Assembly: GCF_014042365.1 (NCBI RefSeq)
Contig: NZ_JACEZS010000001.1
Location: forward strand, 620,001 to 684,000
Direction: 5' to 3'
Length of the DNA stretch: 64,000 nucleotides
DNA from: Rugamonas fusca
GTDB taxonomy: Bacteria > Pseudomonadota > Gammaproteobacteria > Burkholderiales > Burkholderiaceae_D
Part shown: piece after piece, positions 9,004 through 17,334 of the stretch
Position numbering within the stretch: the first letter of the stretch is position 1
How the letters are laid out: each line of letters opens with the position of its first letter
Notes under the pieces: model-generated
What the model saw: the letters and a program-made list of their open reading frames with translations, nothing else
The model's database searches: none
Told to the model about the DNA's origin: nothing
Program-made: the position numbers and the translations under genes

Positions 9004-9954
9004 ATGTCAAAACTCGATCAATACATCGCAGCGGCGACACGGGACAACACCCGTCAGAGCTATCGCGCCGCCATCGAACACTTCGAAGTGCAATGGAAAG
9101 GCTTGCTGCCCGCCACAGCCGACAGCGTGGCTCGGTACCTGGCGGAATATGCCGATACGTTGGCAGTCAGCACCTTGCGGCAGCGCTTGGCGGCGCTCGC
9201 CCAATGGCACAACGCACAGGGCTTTCCCGACCCCACCAAGGCACCTGTCGTCCGCCAGGCCATGCGCGGCATCCGCGCGCTGCATCCGGCGCAGGAGAAG
9301 CAAGCGAAGCCCCTGCAGCTCGATGAACTGGAGCGCGTCGTTGGTGGGCTCGAAAGCGCCATCAATGCCGCACGACGTTGCAACGATCGCGCCAGCGAGC
9401 TGCGTAGTCTGCGCGACAAGTCACTGATTCTGCTTGGGTTCTGGCGGGGATTTCGGAGCGACGAACTGAGCCGGCTTTGCGTCGAACAAGTCGAGGCAAG
9501 CGCCGGCGAAGGCATCAGCTGTTTCCTCGGGCGGACCAAGGGTGATCGGCAAAATCTCGGCAGCACGTTCCGAGCGCCCGCGTTATCACGCCTCTGCCCG
9601 GTCGACGCCTACCTGGACTGGGTCGGCGCCGCGCAGTTGAACACAGGCCCCGTCTATCGCGCAATCGACCGTTGGGGACATGTCGGTGAAACTGGCCTGC
9701 ATATCGATAGCATCGCACCGCTGTTGCGAGCAATTTTAAGAAAAGGAGGTGTCGCCTCGGCGGGCGCGTACAGTGGGCATTCGTTGCGCCGAGGATTCGC
9801 CAACTGGGCAGCGTCCGATGGCTGGGATGTCAAAAGCCTCATGGAGTATGTGGGTTGGCGGGACATCAAGTCGGCGCTCCGATATCTTGATGCGTCGGTC
9901 TCGTATGCAAAGGGCCGAATGGAACACAGCATGATTGGTCGTGCGGGTAAATGA
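9004..9954 (+). CDS. tnpS: TnpS-like tyrosine site-specific recombinase
   Basis: 316-residue tyrosine recombinase, the likely cointegrate resolvase of the transposon. Residues 10-95 form the SAM-like core-binding domain (NTRQSYRAAIEHF). The catalytic domain shows Arg151 (GFRSDEL), Lys179 (GRTKGD), the H-x-x-R box at 259-262 (GHSLRRGFANWA), Trp285 (VGWRD) and nucleophile Tyr294 (ALRYLD). All active-site residues are present. It is divergent from the tnpT-like gene with the candidate core site in between, as in Tn4651-type elements. A separate, decayed copy of its 3' end lies at 13333-13434. Confidence 0.85.
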   Translation: MSKLDQYIAAATRDNTRQSYRAAIEHFEVQWKGLLPATADSVARYLAEYADTLAVSTLRQRLAALAQWHNAQGFPDPTKAPVVRQAMRGIRALHPAQEKQAKPLQLDELERVVGGLESAINAARRCNDRASELRSLRDKSLILLGFWRGFRSDELSRLCVEQVEASAGEGISCFLGRTKGDRQNLGSTFRAPALSRLCPVDAYLDWVGAAQLNTGPVYRAIDRWGHVGETGLHIDSIAPLLRAILRKGGVASAGAYSGHSLRRGFANWAASDGWDVKSLMEYVGWRDIKSALRYLDASVSYAKGRMEHSMIGRAGK

Positions 9955-10062
9955 TGATCGGGAGTTCCCGGCCGCCTAAACTACCTGATAGATTCCGTCT
10001 TTAAATGAAAGGGACGAGTGCATCCAACTCGCGCTTACACGTCATATTCTTGGCTACTAAAA

Positions 10063-10551
10063 TCACTCAGCCTTGGCGTCCGCACCGTGCTCGGATAGTT
10101 GTGCACCAAACCATCTATGAACTGCTGTCAGCAGTTTAATGTCCGTCGTGGTAAAAATAATTTCTGCGCCAGTCGACAACGGCGAATACGAAACCTTAAT
10201 TCGCGAAGCTCCTGCTTGTAACTCTTGGAGTCCAGGCATATTTGCGCCATGCAATGATGCGGGATCAGAATAATCCCCCCGCTGGAATGCGATCGACTCA
10301 TGTTGCAGATGTTGCTGAATCATCGCGACCTGTACTTTCGCCGATGCGTCTCTGACGATGACGCGTTCCACGCCACCAGACTCCGTCATCTGAAAGATGT
10401 GGATGGTTCTGCTGAGGTCAAACGGCATCACGTTATGTCCCATGTGGTGAATATGTTCTTGCGTTGTTTGGGCTGCCGCGATCGTGCAGCCCAGTGTCGC
10501 ATAAAGCACGATTGCGCACCTGAAGTTTTGTGGACGAGAATATTTTTTCAT
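10063..10551 (-). CDS. Secreted protein of unknown function
   Basis: 162 residues with an N-terminal signal peptide (basic MKKYSRPQNFR, hydrophobic stretch, AAAQ cleavage region near residue 27). A His/Met patch follows (HIHHMGHNVMPF), then a compact domain (FDLSRTIHIFQMTESGGV, ASLHGANMPGLQELQAG, EIIFTTTD...HRWFGAQLSEHG). I recall similar sequences labelled aspartate carbamoyltransferase in databases, but no carbamoyltransferase motif is present and it is far too short, so that name should not be used. The His/Met patch and the neighbouring metal cargo suggest a periplasmic metal-related role, which is inference. Confidence 0.7.
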   Translation of the reverse strand: MKKYSRPQNFRCAIVLYATLGCTIAAAQTTQEHIHHMGHNVMPFDLSRTIHIFQMTESGGVERVIVRDASAKVQVAMIQQHLQHESIAFQRGDYSDPASLHGANMPGLQELQAGASRIKVSYSPLSTGAEIIFTTTDIKLLTAVHRWFGAQLSEHGADAKAE

Positions 10552-10646
10552 TGTCTTCTTTCGAAAGTCTAAACAGTGTTACAGGTTTCAATCGCAGTTG
10601 ACAGCATAGTCCATGGGCGCGACACCAAATGTGCGCCGTACAGTAT

Positions 10647-11321
10647 TCACACCTCGCCGGCTGCAAGTTCCAGTACGCCTGCCGCTACCCATTCTGCCAC
10701 GCCGTCGCGCAACTTGAGCGCGCTATACCCTTGTGCGCGCAGCAACTCGACTGCGTCGCCGGACATCAGACAATACGGGCCGCGACAGTAAGCCACGATG
10801 GTTTTATCTTGGGGCAGCTCCGCCAGACGGGTACGCAATTCGGGAAGAGGTATCGAACGAGCGAACGGCAGGTGCGCTTGTGCGTATTCGCTACCAGGTC
10901 GAACATCTATCACAACGATCTCGCCATTCCGCGCCTTGCGCATCAGCTCGACACGGTCTTTGCCATGCCATTCATGCATGGCGCCGGAGATGTGTCGTAG
11001 CGCATCTTGCAGTTCGAAGAGTCGATCCTCAGCCAAAGTGCGTAGCAACACCCAGAGACGCGGGATTTCGGTGCTGGCAATTCGATAGAAGATCTGCTTG
11101 CCCCGGCGCTCTGTATCGACCACGCGACTCGTTCTCAGTTCCTTGAGGTGGGCACTGGCAAGCTTGATGCTGATCCCAGTCTCCTGTGCCAGCGTATCCA
11201 CCGGCTTGGGCGCTTGGCACAACAATTCGATCAGTTCCAGCCGTTTTGGATTGGCGACCGCCTTGGCGATCCGCGCCACCTGGTCAAACAGGGCGTCCTT
11301 GACTTCTCGGTTTGTATCCAT
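10647..11321 (-). CDS. ArsR-family regulator fused to a rhodanese domain
   Basis: 224 residues. Residues 8-100 are an ArsR winged helix-turn-helix (AVANPKRLELIELL, SIKLASAHLKELR, GKQIFYRI). Residues 120-220 are a rhodanese domain with the active-site loop YCRGPYC and motifs VIDVRPGSEYAQAHLPFA and LRDGVAEWVAAG. The ATG at 11321 starts at the conserved domain; upstream in-frame starts add a sequence unlike the family and overlap the promoter. It is divergent from a persulfide dioxygenase remnant and MFS gene, with a dyad (11389-11412) between. ArsR-rhodanese proteins next to persulfide dioxygenases are associated with sulfide or persulfide response, and the product probably represses the divergent operon. 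Confidence 0.85.
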   Translation of the reverse strand: MDTNREVKDALFDQVARIAKAVANPKRLELIELLCQAPKPVDTLAQETGISIKLASAHLKELRTSRVVDTERRGKQIFYRIASTEIPRLWVLLRTLAEDRLFELQDALRHISGAMHEWHGKDRVELMRKARNGEIVVIDVRPGSEYAQAHLPFARSIPLPELRTRLAELPQDKTIVAYCRGPYCLMSGDAVELLRAQGYSALKLRDGVAEWVAAGVLELAAGEV

Positions 11322-11388
11322 AGCGTTATGGGTGGCGTGTATGGGCGTACGGTTAATGTGATTTTGCGAAAGCTGGCGATGCAGTATA

Positions 11389-11412
11389 ACATTCCAATAA
11401 TCGTTAGAATGT
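11389..11412. promoter_or_regulatory. Candidate ArsR-type operator
   Basis: Inverted repeat ACATTC (11389-11394) and GAATGT (11407-11412) with a 12-bp AT-rich centre, midway between the divergent regulator (start 11321) and the dioxygenase-MFS unit (start 11474). ATTC...GAAT dyads are typical of operators bound by sulfide-responsive ArsR proteins. Binding by the adjacent regulator is inferred from position. Confidence 0.5.
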
Positions 11413-11473
11413 ACGGTAATCAGGTTCTGTGTTTGCCTGCCGTCCATCTACGCATCAAATCAGGAGTTCGGCC

Positions 11474-11914
11474 ATGTTCTTCAAGCAACGTATCAACGAT
11501 GGCGCCTCGATCGCATACTTTTTCGGTTATGGCGGTCTGGGCAAAGCGGTCGCCGTGGATGTCGTGGCGGGCGATGAGGCGTGGTTTGCTGCCGAAGCCC
11601 AGCGCGCCGGCGTACTCATTTCACATGTCATCGACACCCATATCCATGCTGATCATTATTCGGGGGGCTGGGCCTTGCATGCCAAGGTGCTGCCGCAGCC
11701 GGCGATAGAGGTCTTTCCTGGCCACCAGGCTGGCAGCCTGTGTGGAGCGGGATTGTCAGGCAAACCTTCCTCCACGCTCGCCTTTGAGAAGCGCTGGAAT
11801 CCCGTCCTCTCACTTGACCGGGCCGGCTTTATCGACCATGTAACTAGCGCAATTCCACCACGCCTTCCAGGGATGGACGAGATCGTCCGCGCAAACGTCG
11901 GCTTGGCGGAGTGA
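11474..11914 (+). pseudogene. Persulfide dioxygenase (ETHE1-like, MBL fold) with internal in-frame deletion
   Basis: 146 residues, against about 230-290 for intact family members. The start (CAGGAG seven bases before ATG) and N-terminus (FKQRINDGASIAYFFG..., DTHIHADHYSGG) are a normal metallo-beta-lactamase-fold persulfide dioxygenase with the H-x-H-x-DH metal motif. The sequence then jumps directly to the C-terminal part (ALHAKVLPQPAIEVFPGH, GSLCG, KPSSTLAFEKRWNP). The central region, with the second metal His (TPGHTPES-type) and bridging Asp (GDxLF-type), is missing without a frameshift. The reading frame and coupling to the MFS gene three bases on are kept. The enzyme is almost certainly inactive. 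Confidence 0.75.
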
Positions 11915-11917
11915 GCG

Positions 11918-13168
11918 ATGGCATCAATCCGCTTGGGCTTACGTGAAAATGCCGGCCAGTTTGCCTTGCTGGTCTTCATTAACTCCTTCGTCGGTGCAAT
12001 GGTTGGTTTGGAGCGCAGCATCTTGCCGGCCATCGCGGAGCGAGAGTTCAACATCGCCGCCAAGACCGCAGTCCTGTCCTTTATTGTTGTCTTCGGCATT
12101 TCCAAAGCACTGACCAACTACATTGCCGGGCGCCTGTCAGACCGTAACGGCCGCAAGCACGTACTGGTGTCGGGATGGCTGGTGGCGATCCCGGTGCCGT
12201 TCATGCTCATGTGGGCACCGAGTTGGGATTGGGTCGTCGTGGCCAATGTCTTGCTGGGTGTTAGTCAGGGTTTGACCTGGTCGACCACGGTCATCATGAA
12301 AATCGATCTCGTTGGCCCCAAGCAGCGCGGTCTAGCCATGGGGCTCAATGAATTCTCTGGTTACCTGGCGGTCGCTGGTAGCGCGCTGGCCACAGGCTGG
12401 ATAGCTACCCATTACGGCTTGCGTCCCCAGCCCTTCTACCTAGGCGTGGCCTATGTTGCTTTCGGTTTGACTCTGTCCGTACTGGCGGCGCGAGAGACGC
12501 GCCATCATGTCACGCGCGAAGTCATGAATACGGCGACCGCCACTGGTGAAATTGCGCTCAGCCAGGGCGAGATATTCCGCCGAACCTCGTTCACCGATCG
12601 TAACCTATCGAGCGTCAGTCAGGCCGGGCTGGTGAACAATCTCAACGACGGTATGGCGTGGGGCTTGTTTCCCTTGGTGTTTGCCAACGCTGGCCTCAAT
12701 CTCACGCAGATTGGTGCGCTGGCCGCGATCTACCCGGCTGTATGGGGATGCGCCCAGATCTTCACCGGCGCCGTGTCCGACTGCGTCGGCCGCAAGTGGC
12801 TGATTGCCGGCGGCATGTGGGTGCAAGCCGTAGGAATCGGCATCACTGCCCTGGCGTCCGGCTTTGCGGGATTCTCGCTGGGCGGCGTACTGCTGGGTTT
12901 AGGTACAGCGATGGTCTACCCGACGTTGTTAGCCGCGATTAGTGATGTAGCGCATCCAACGTGGCGTGCATCGGCCGTGGGTATCTACCGATTGTGGCGT
13001 GATCTCGGATATGCAGTCGGCGCCATTTTGGCTGGTATCATCGCCGATCTGTTTGGAGTGAACGCGGCGATTTGGGTGGTGGCCGTTCTGACGTGCGTAT
13101 CGGGCATCGTGACTGCGGTACGTATGCGCGAGACCTTAGCGCAAAGGCTGGCTATCGACACGGTATAG
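11918..13168 (+). CDS. Major facilitator superfamily transporter
   Basis: 416-residue inner-membrane transporter with twelve predicted TM helices. The MFS signature appears in both halves: GRLSDRNGRKHVLV after TM2 and GAVSDCVGRKWLI at the equivalent place in the second half. A central cytoplasmic loop lies around residues 190-225. It starts three bases after the stop of the truncated persulfide dioxygenase and is therefore in the same operon, under the ArsR-rhodanese regulator. Substrate not deducible; context suggests export linked to sulfur or metalloid stress. Confidence 0.85.
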   Translation: MASIRLGLRENAGQFALLVFINSFVGAMVGLERSILPAIAEREFNIAAKTAVLSFIVVFGISKALTNYIAGRLSDRNGRKHVLVSGWLVAIPVPFMLMWAPSWDWVVVANVLLGVSQGLTWSTTVIMKIDLVGPKQRGLAMGLNEFSGYLAVAGSALATGWIATHYGLRPQPFYLGVAYVAFGLTLSVLAARETRHHVTREVMNTATATGEIALSQGEIFRRTSFTDRNLSSVSQAGLVNNLNDGMAWGLFPLVFANAGLNLTQIGALAAIYPAVWGCAQIFTGAVSDCVGRKWLIAGGMWVQAVGIGITALASGFAGFSLGGVLLGLGTAMVYPTLLAAISDVAHPTWRASAVGIYRLWRDLGYAVGAILAGIIADLFGVNAAIWVVAVLTCVSGIVTAVRMRETLAQRLAIDTV

Positions 13169-13332
13169 CACACTTGCCTTGTGCTGCCCCCCCCTTTATG
13201 CCGCTACGGTTTCGCGCCGCACCCGCCAAAAACCGCCAAGTCGTATATCCGTCACGAGCAGCGCAAGGCGGTGAAGTAGAAGCTGGACGCAAGTTGCGGT
13301 GATTCTATCCAGCCTACAGGACATGACGAATG

Positions 13333-13434
13333 TTCAAGTCGGCTCTAAATAATTTGGATTCATCCGTCGCGTATGGAAAGGGACGGACGGAGCACAACAT
13401 GCTCGGTCGCGCGCAAGAGCCAGACAGATCGTGA
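13333..13434 (+). pseudogene. 3' remnant of a second TnpS-like recombinase
   Basis: Thirty-three codons plus TGA encode FKSALNNLDSSVAYGKG followed by RTEHNMLGRA. This aligns with the end of the intact recombinase at 9004-9954 (IKSALRYLDASVSYAKG, RMEHSMIGRA). The catalytic Tyr position is Asn. Upstream similarity stops at once, with a TGA in frame at 13324-13326. The bases differ substantially from the intact gene, so this is a scrap of a related element rather than a recent duplicate. It marks a junction between two cargo blocks. Confidence 0.7.
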
Positions 13435-13457
13435 TTCCGATCGCCTGCACTTCGGGG

Positions 13458-13850
13458 CTATAGACTCTGCATTACTCGCTCCAGCCGCTGGCGCACTTCA
13501 TCGGCCAGGCGGCTGATGTCTGGCTTGTCGACCAAGGCGAGCACCGAATTGGGATCCAAGAATTCCACGTGAACCTCGCCGGCGTCGTCTTCCCGCACCA
13601 CGACATTGCACGGCAGGAGCAATCCGATCGAAGGTTCCGCCGCAATCGCTTGATACGCGAGTGGTGGATTGCAGGCACCCAGAATTCGATACGGCGGCAT
13701 CTCCAGTTTCAGCTTTGCCTTCATCGCGCCCGCAACGTCAATATCGGCCAGCACGCCGCCCCCCTCGCGCTTGAGCGCCTCGATCACATGCTCGACAGTC
13801 TGGTCAAAACGAAGGCCGACTGTCTTTCCGAACCCATACTTGGTGTCCAC
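13458..13850 (-). CDS. DUF302 family protein
   Basis: 130-residue cytosolic protein of the DUF302 family: YGFGKTVGLRFDQTVEHV, VLADIDVAGAMKAKL, the central YRILGACNPPLAYQAI and a C-terminal VEFLDPNSVL. The start is GTG with GGAGG eight bases upstream. Members often lie beside copper or other metal and sulfur-stress genes; the biochemical role is unknown. The next gene upstream on the same strand, a Met-rich secreted protein, is 30 bases away, so the two are probably co-transcribed. Confidence 0.85.
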   Translation of the reverse strand: MDTKYGFGKTVGLRFDQTVEHVIEALKREGGGVLADIDVAGAMKAKLKLEMPPYRILGACNPPLAYQAIAAEPSIGLLLPCNVVVREDDAGEVHVEFLDPNSVLALVDKPDISRLADEVRQRLERVMQSL

Positions 13851-13880
13851 AGGAATAGCCTCCTATCTAAGCAACAGGAA

Positions 13881-14396
13881 CTATTTTTGTACTGGCGGCG
13901 TCGGATTCATCCATTGTTGATGCCACATCATATGATTCATCATCATTTGTTGCGCGCCCAAATATTGGTCCATCATGTATTGCCGCTGGCGCAGCTGCTC
14001 CGGAGTCAGTTTGGAATAGTAGCTGCCCATCCCATGCCACCCCATCATCCCCTGCATCATGCTGCCCATCATGTGCCCGCCCATCATCGGGCCGGCGCCG
14101 CAACATCCCATCATGCCCGGCCCCCACATCCCGTGCATCGTTGCCATCGCCGATTGCATGGTGGTCCAGTGATCTTGCAATAGCCGTTGGCGCTCCTGCG
14201 GGTCCTGGGTCTGCTGAAGCTTGGTCATTTGCTCCTGCATTTTTTTCATATTCTCTTGCATCTGCACCATCTGTTTGTCGAACTCAGCTGGATTCGGTGC
14301 AACTGGGGTTGCCTTCGGTTGTGCTGGTGCGGCGGGCTGCTGTGCGAACGCCAGCGAACTTGCAAGCACAAGCGCTGTCAGAATTGCCTTTTTCAT
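13881..14396 (-). CDS. Met-rich periplasmic protein, putative metal binding
   Basis: 171 residues with a clear signal peptide (MKKAILTALVLASSLAFAQQ, cleavage near residue 19). A Pro/Ala linker follows, then a Gln/Met helical region (QMVQMQENMKKMQEQM). The Met/His/Gly-rich centre (HGMWGPGMMGCCGAG, MMGGHMMGSMMQGMMG) offers many thioether and imidazole ligands, as in copper- or silver-binding periplasmic proteins. The C-terminus is again Met/Gln-rich. It is transcribed with the DUF302 gene. Likely a periplasmic metal sink or carrier; the metal is inferred, not shown. Confidence 0.75.
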   Translation of the reverse strand: MKKAILTALVLASSLAFAQQPAAPAQPKATPVAPNPAEFDKQMVQMQENMKKMQEQMTKLQQTQDPQERQRLLQDHWTTMQSAMATMHGMWGPGMMGCCGAGPMMGGHMMGSMMQGMMGWHGMGSYYSKLTPEQLRQRQYMMDQYLGAQQMMMNHMMWHQQWMNPTPPVQK

Positions 14397-14599
14397 TGAT
14401 TACCCCTTCACGGATATCGCGAGTGAAAAATTGGTTGGCGGCACGCGATCAAGCGTGCACACGATCAAAACCGCCTCTGATGTTTGTTGTACGCCGGTGA
14501 CGCTTGAAAACCCATGACCTAGATCAAAATCGGTAGTGTTACCCCAGAACGAATTTCATTCCTAAATCTTCAATTCCGGTACGGCAAGATGCCTGGGGA

Positions 14600-16819
14600 C
14601 TATCGCTGGCGCAAAAGGCGCAGGCCATTTGCTACGACGATTAAGCTGGCGCCCATGTCGGCAAAGACCGCCATCCAGAGCGTGGCGAGGCCCGCCAAAG
14701 CGAGCGCAAAAAAAATGGCCTTGATCCCGAGTGCCACAACGATGTTTTGGCGCAATATCCTCCGTGTCCTGGCGCTCAAGCGTACAAAATCAGGAACCTT
14801 GCGCAAGTCATCATCCATCAACGCTACATCGGCTGTTTCCAGCGCCGTATCGGTACCGGCTGCGCCCATTGCGAAACCAATATTCGCCTTCGCCAGCGCT
14901 GGCGCATCGTTGATGCCATCGCCGACCATCCCGACATAGCCGTGCGATTGCATGAGTGAGTTGATCGCGTTCAATTTGCCCTCGGGGAGCAGATCGCCGT
15001 GTGCCTGGGCCATGCCGGCTTTTGTGGCGATCGATTGCGCGGTGTGCGTGTTGTCGCCAGTCAGCATCACTACCTCAATGTCGAGTGAGCGTAACTGCGC
15101 AATCGCTTGCGCGCTCGAAGCGCGGATCGTATCGGCGACTGCAACGATCAGCAATGGCGAAGTGGCCGAACACAGCACAACGACTGTCTTTCCGTCCTGT
15201 TCAAAGGTGGCGAGCTGCGCCTCAAGGTCGCCACTGCAAATCCCTGATTCATGGACGAGACGATGGTTACCGAGCGTGAACGTTTTGCCGTCGATCACAG
15301 CTTTGATCCCACGTCCGGTTATCGCTTGTAGGTCGGTCAAATCCAGCAACGACTGGGCAGAGTTCGTCGCGCGCCAGTGTGCGGCGATGGCTGCAGATAC
15401 CGGATGGTCGGAGCGGCTCGCCAGGCTGGCCGCATACAGCAGCAACTCGCTTGCGTCACCACTGCCGGCTGGAAGGATATCGGTGACGGTCGGTTTGCCT
15501 TGCGTGATCGTGCCGGTCTTGTCAAAGGCAATTGCTCGCAACTGGCAGCCCTGTTCCAGGTAGATGCCGCCCTTGATCAGGATGCCATGCCGCGCGGCGG
15601 CGGCCAGGCCGCTGACCACCGTCACCGGCGTTGATATCACCAGCGCGCAGGGGCATGCGATGACTAGCAGTACCAGTGCTTTATAAAACCACGGCTGGAA
15701 AGGCGCGGCCATCATCAGGGGTGGCAAGGTGGCGATCAGCACCGCCAACACTACGACAGCCGGAATATAGAGTTCCGCGAATCGGTCGACGAAGCGTTGT
15801 GTTGGAGCCCGGCCGCCTTGTACCTGTTGCACGCTCTTAACGATGCGAGACAAGGTCGAATCACTCTGTGCGGCGGTAACCCGATAATCGAAAGCGCCGC
15901 TTTCGTTGATGGTGCCAGCAAACACAGGATCGCCGACCGTTTTCGCAACTGGCATGCTTTCACCGGTGATCGGCGCCTGGTTGATGGTGGTGTGCCCAAC
16001 CGTGATGTTGCCGTCGAGTGGAATGCGCGCGCCTGGTTTGACACGCACGATAGCACCCACGGCGACATCTCTGGCGGCGACGTCGCGCCATTGGTCAGTG
16101 GCGTCCTGCACAGTCGCAGTATCCGGCGACATTGCCAACAGACCCTTGATCGCGTTGCGCGCGCGATCAAGTGACAAGGCTTCAATCATTTCCGCCAGCG
16201 CAAACAGAAAAATCACCACCGCCGCTTCCGGCCACTGCCCGATGAAGATCGCCCCCAGCACGGCGAGCGACATCAGGAAGTTCATGTTCAATGCGAGGTG
16301 GCGCAGCGCGATCCAGCCTTTCCTCAAGGTGCCGGCGCCACCTGCGAGGATGGCGATCAGGGCCAAGGTCACTACCAGCGATGAGCGCTCCTCCCCGGTA
16401 CGCCAGGCGACGGCTTCGGCCCCGACCGCCGCCAGCCCCGAGACCGTCATCAACAGCCAGGTCCGCAGAGGGATACGTTGGGCGCCTGTCGCCTCCGATT
16501 CCTCCGCAAATACAGGTGGCGCCCCAGGCGCGTCCGATGCGATGACCGGCTCCATGTCGAGTGTCCGGATCGCACGAATGATGGGTTCAACCGATGGGAG
16601 CTGATGCAGCACCGTTAATTCACGCTCGATCAGGTTGAACTTCAGGTCTTCAATGCCTTCCATTCCTTGCAGCCTGCTGCGAATGAGCTTTTCCTCGGTG
16701 GGGCAATCCATGTTTTGGATGCGAAACACCACTTCTGCGGCCGCCGTCGTGGCCTGGGTATTCCCCGGCGTCGGTGCGGCGGTATCAGTCGTACAATTTG
16801 TGTCGCCGCAGCAATGCAT
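14600..16819 (-). CDS. cadA: Zn/Cd/Pb-translocating P1B-type ATPase (CadA/ZntA type)
   Basis: 739-residue heavy-metal-exporting ATPase. The N-terminus is Cys-rich (MHCCGDTNC), then an HMA domain with the MDCPTEE motif (Cys39) typical of ZntA/CadA. TGES lies at 285-288, the transmembrane CPC metal site at 389-391, the phosphorylated Asp433 in DKTGT, the SDHP nucleotide motif, and GDGINDAPAL. The last TM helices keep the Lys (GIKAIFF) and Asp (FADMGASLIVVANG) ligands of the Zn/Cd/Pb subgroup. The ATG at 16819 has CAGGAG seven bases upstream; an in-frame start ten codons earlier lacks this. It is probably transcribed with the lipoprotein gene from the MerR-type promoter at 17535-17565. Confidence 0.93.
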   Translation of the reverse strand: MHCCGDTNCTTDTAAPTPGNTQATTAAAEVVFRIQNMDCPTEEKLIRSRLQGMEGIEDLKFNLIERELTVLHQLPSVEPIIRAIRTLDMEPVIASDAPGAPPVFAEESEATGAQRIPLRTWLLMTVSGLAAVGAEAVAWRTGEERSSLVVTLALIAILAGGAGTLRKGWIALRHLALNMNFLMSLAVLGAIFIGQWPEAAVVIFLFALAEMIEALSLDRARNAIKGLLAMSPDTATVQDATDQWRDVAARDVAVGAIVRVKPGARIPLDGNITVGHTTINQAPITGESMPVAKTVGDPVFAGTINESGAFDYRVTAAQSDSTLSRIVKSVQQVQGGRAPTQRFVDRFAELYIPAVVVLAVLIATLPPLMMAAPFQPWFYKALVLLVIACPCALVISTPVTVVSGLAAAARHGILIKGGIYLEQGCQLRAIAFDKTGTITQGKPTVTDILPAGSGDASELLLYAASLASRSDHPVSAAIAAHWRATNSAQSLLDLTDLQAITGRGIKAVIDGKTFTLGNHRLVHESGICSGDLEAQLATFEQDGKTVVVLCSATSPLLIVAVADTIRASSAQAIAQLRSLDIEVVMLTGDNTHTAQSIATKAGMAQAHGDLLPEGKLNAINSLMQSHGYVGMVGDGINDAPALAKANIGFAMGAAGTDTALETADVALMDDDLRKVPDFVRLSARTRRILRQNIVVALGIKAIFFALALAGLATLWMAVFADMGASLIVVANGLRLLRQR

Positions 16820-16956
16820 GGCAATCTCCTGTATTTCGTTTTCTCGCATTGCGATTTGATTCCCTAAAGCTGAGATGCTGTTCCGCGCCGCCGTCCATGG
16901 ACGAAAAATTCATGGCTTTCCTCATTCCTTGCGGCCAGTGGCCGGGCATTGGTCAC

Positions 16957-17334
16957 CTATTGCAGTTGTTTGGCGCTCAGTATCCGGGTAACGCGCGCGA
17001 GGTTCCCAGCTGCGCAATCGGCGGGCCACAGTTCGACGATATCGCCGTCCTGAATATCCAGAGTTGGCGGTACTGGCGCCACCGCCGTTCGGGTCATGCG
17101 CACATGGTGGTACCGGACCAAGACAAACCGTTGGGCCGCATATTGATCAGGCGGCAAGTCGGCCAAACACTTCGGAAGCTGGGCCGGTGGGAGGTCAGCC
17201 GCATAGGTGATGACCACACGACCGTGTCTGGCTCCATGCTTCCAGTCAACCGAGCTCAAACTCGTCTCCGCCGCACAGCCGGCAAGGACCAGCAAGACAG
17301 CACCGATCGTCGGGATTGCCCTCAATTGGAGCAT
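16957..17334 (-). CDS. Small lipoprotein of unknown function
   Basis: 125 residues with a lipoprotein signal (hydrophobic VLLVLAGC, lipid-modified Cys at about residue 20). The mature part is about 105 residues with three further Cys (PKCLADLPP, DCAAGN) and no recognised domain. The ATG at 17334 has GGAGGG upstream; longer in-frame starts disrupt the signal peptide. It lies between the MerR-type promoter and the P-type ATPase gene on the same strand, so it is likely part of the metal-induced unit, perhaps handling the exported metal at the membrane. Confidence 0.7.
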   Translation of the reverse strand: MLQLRAIPTIGAVLLVLAGCAAETSLSSVDWKHGARHGRVVITYAADLPPAQLPKCLADLPPDQYAAQRFVLVRYHHVRMTRTAVAPVPPTLDIQDGDIVELWPADCAAGNLARVTRILSAKQLQ

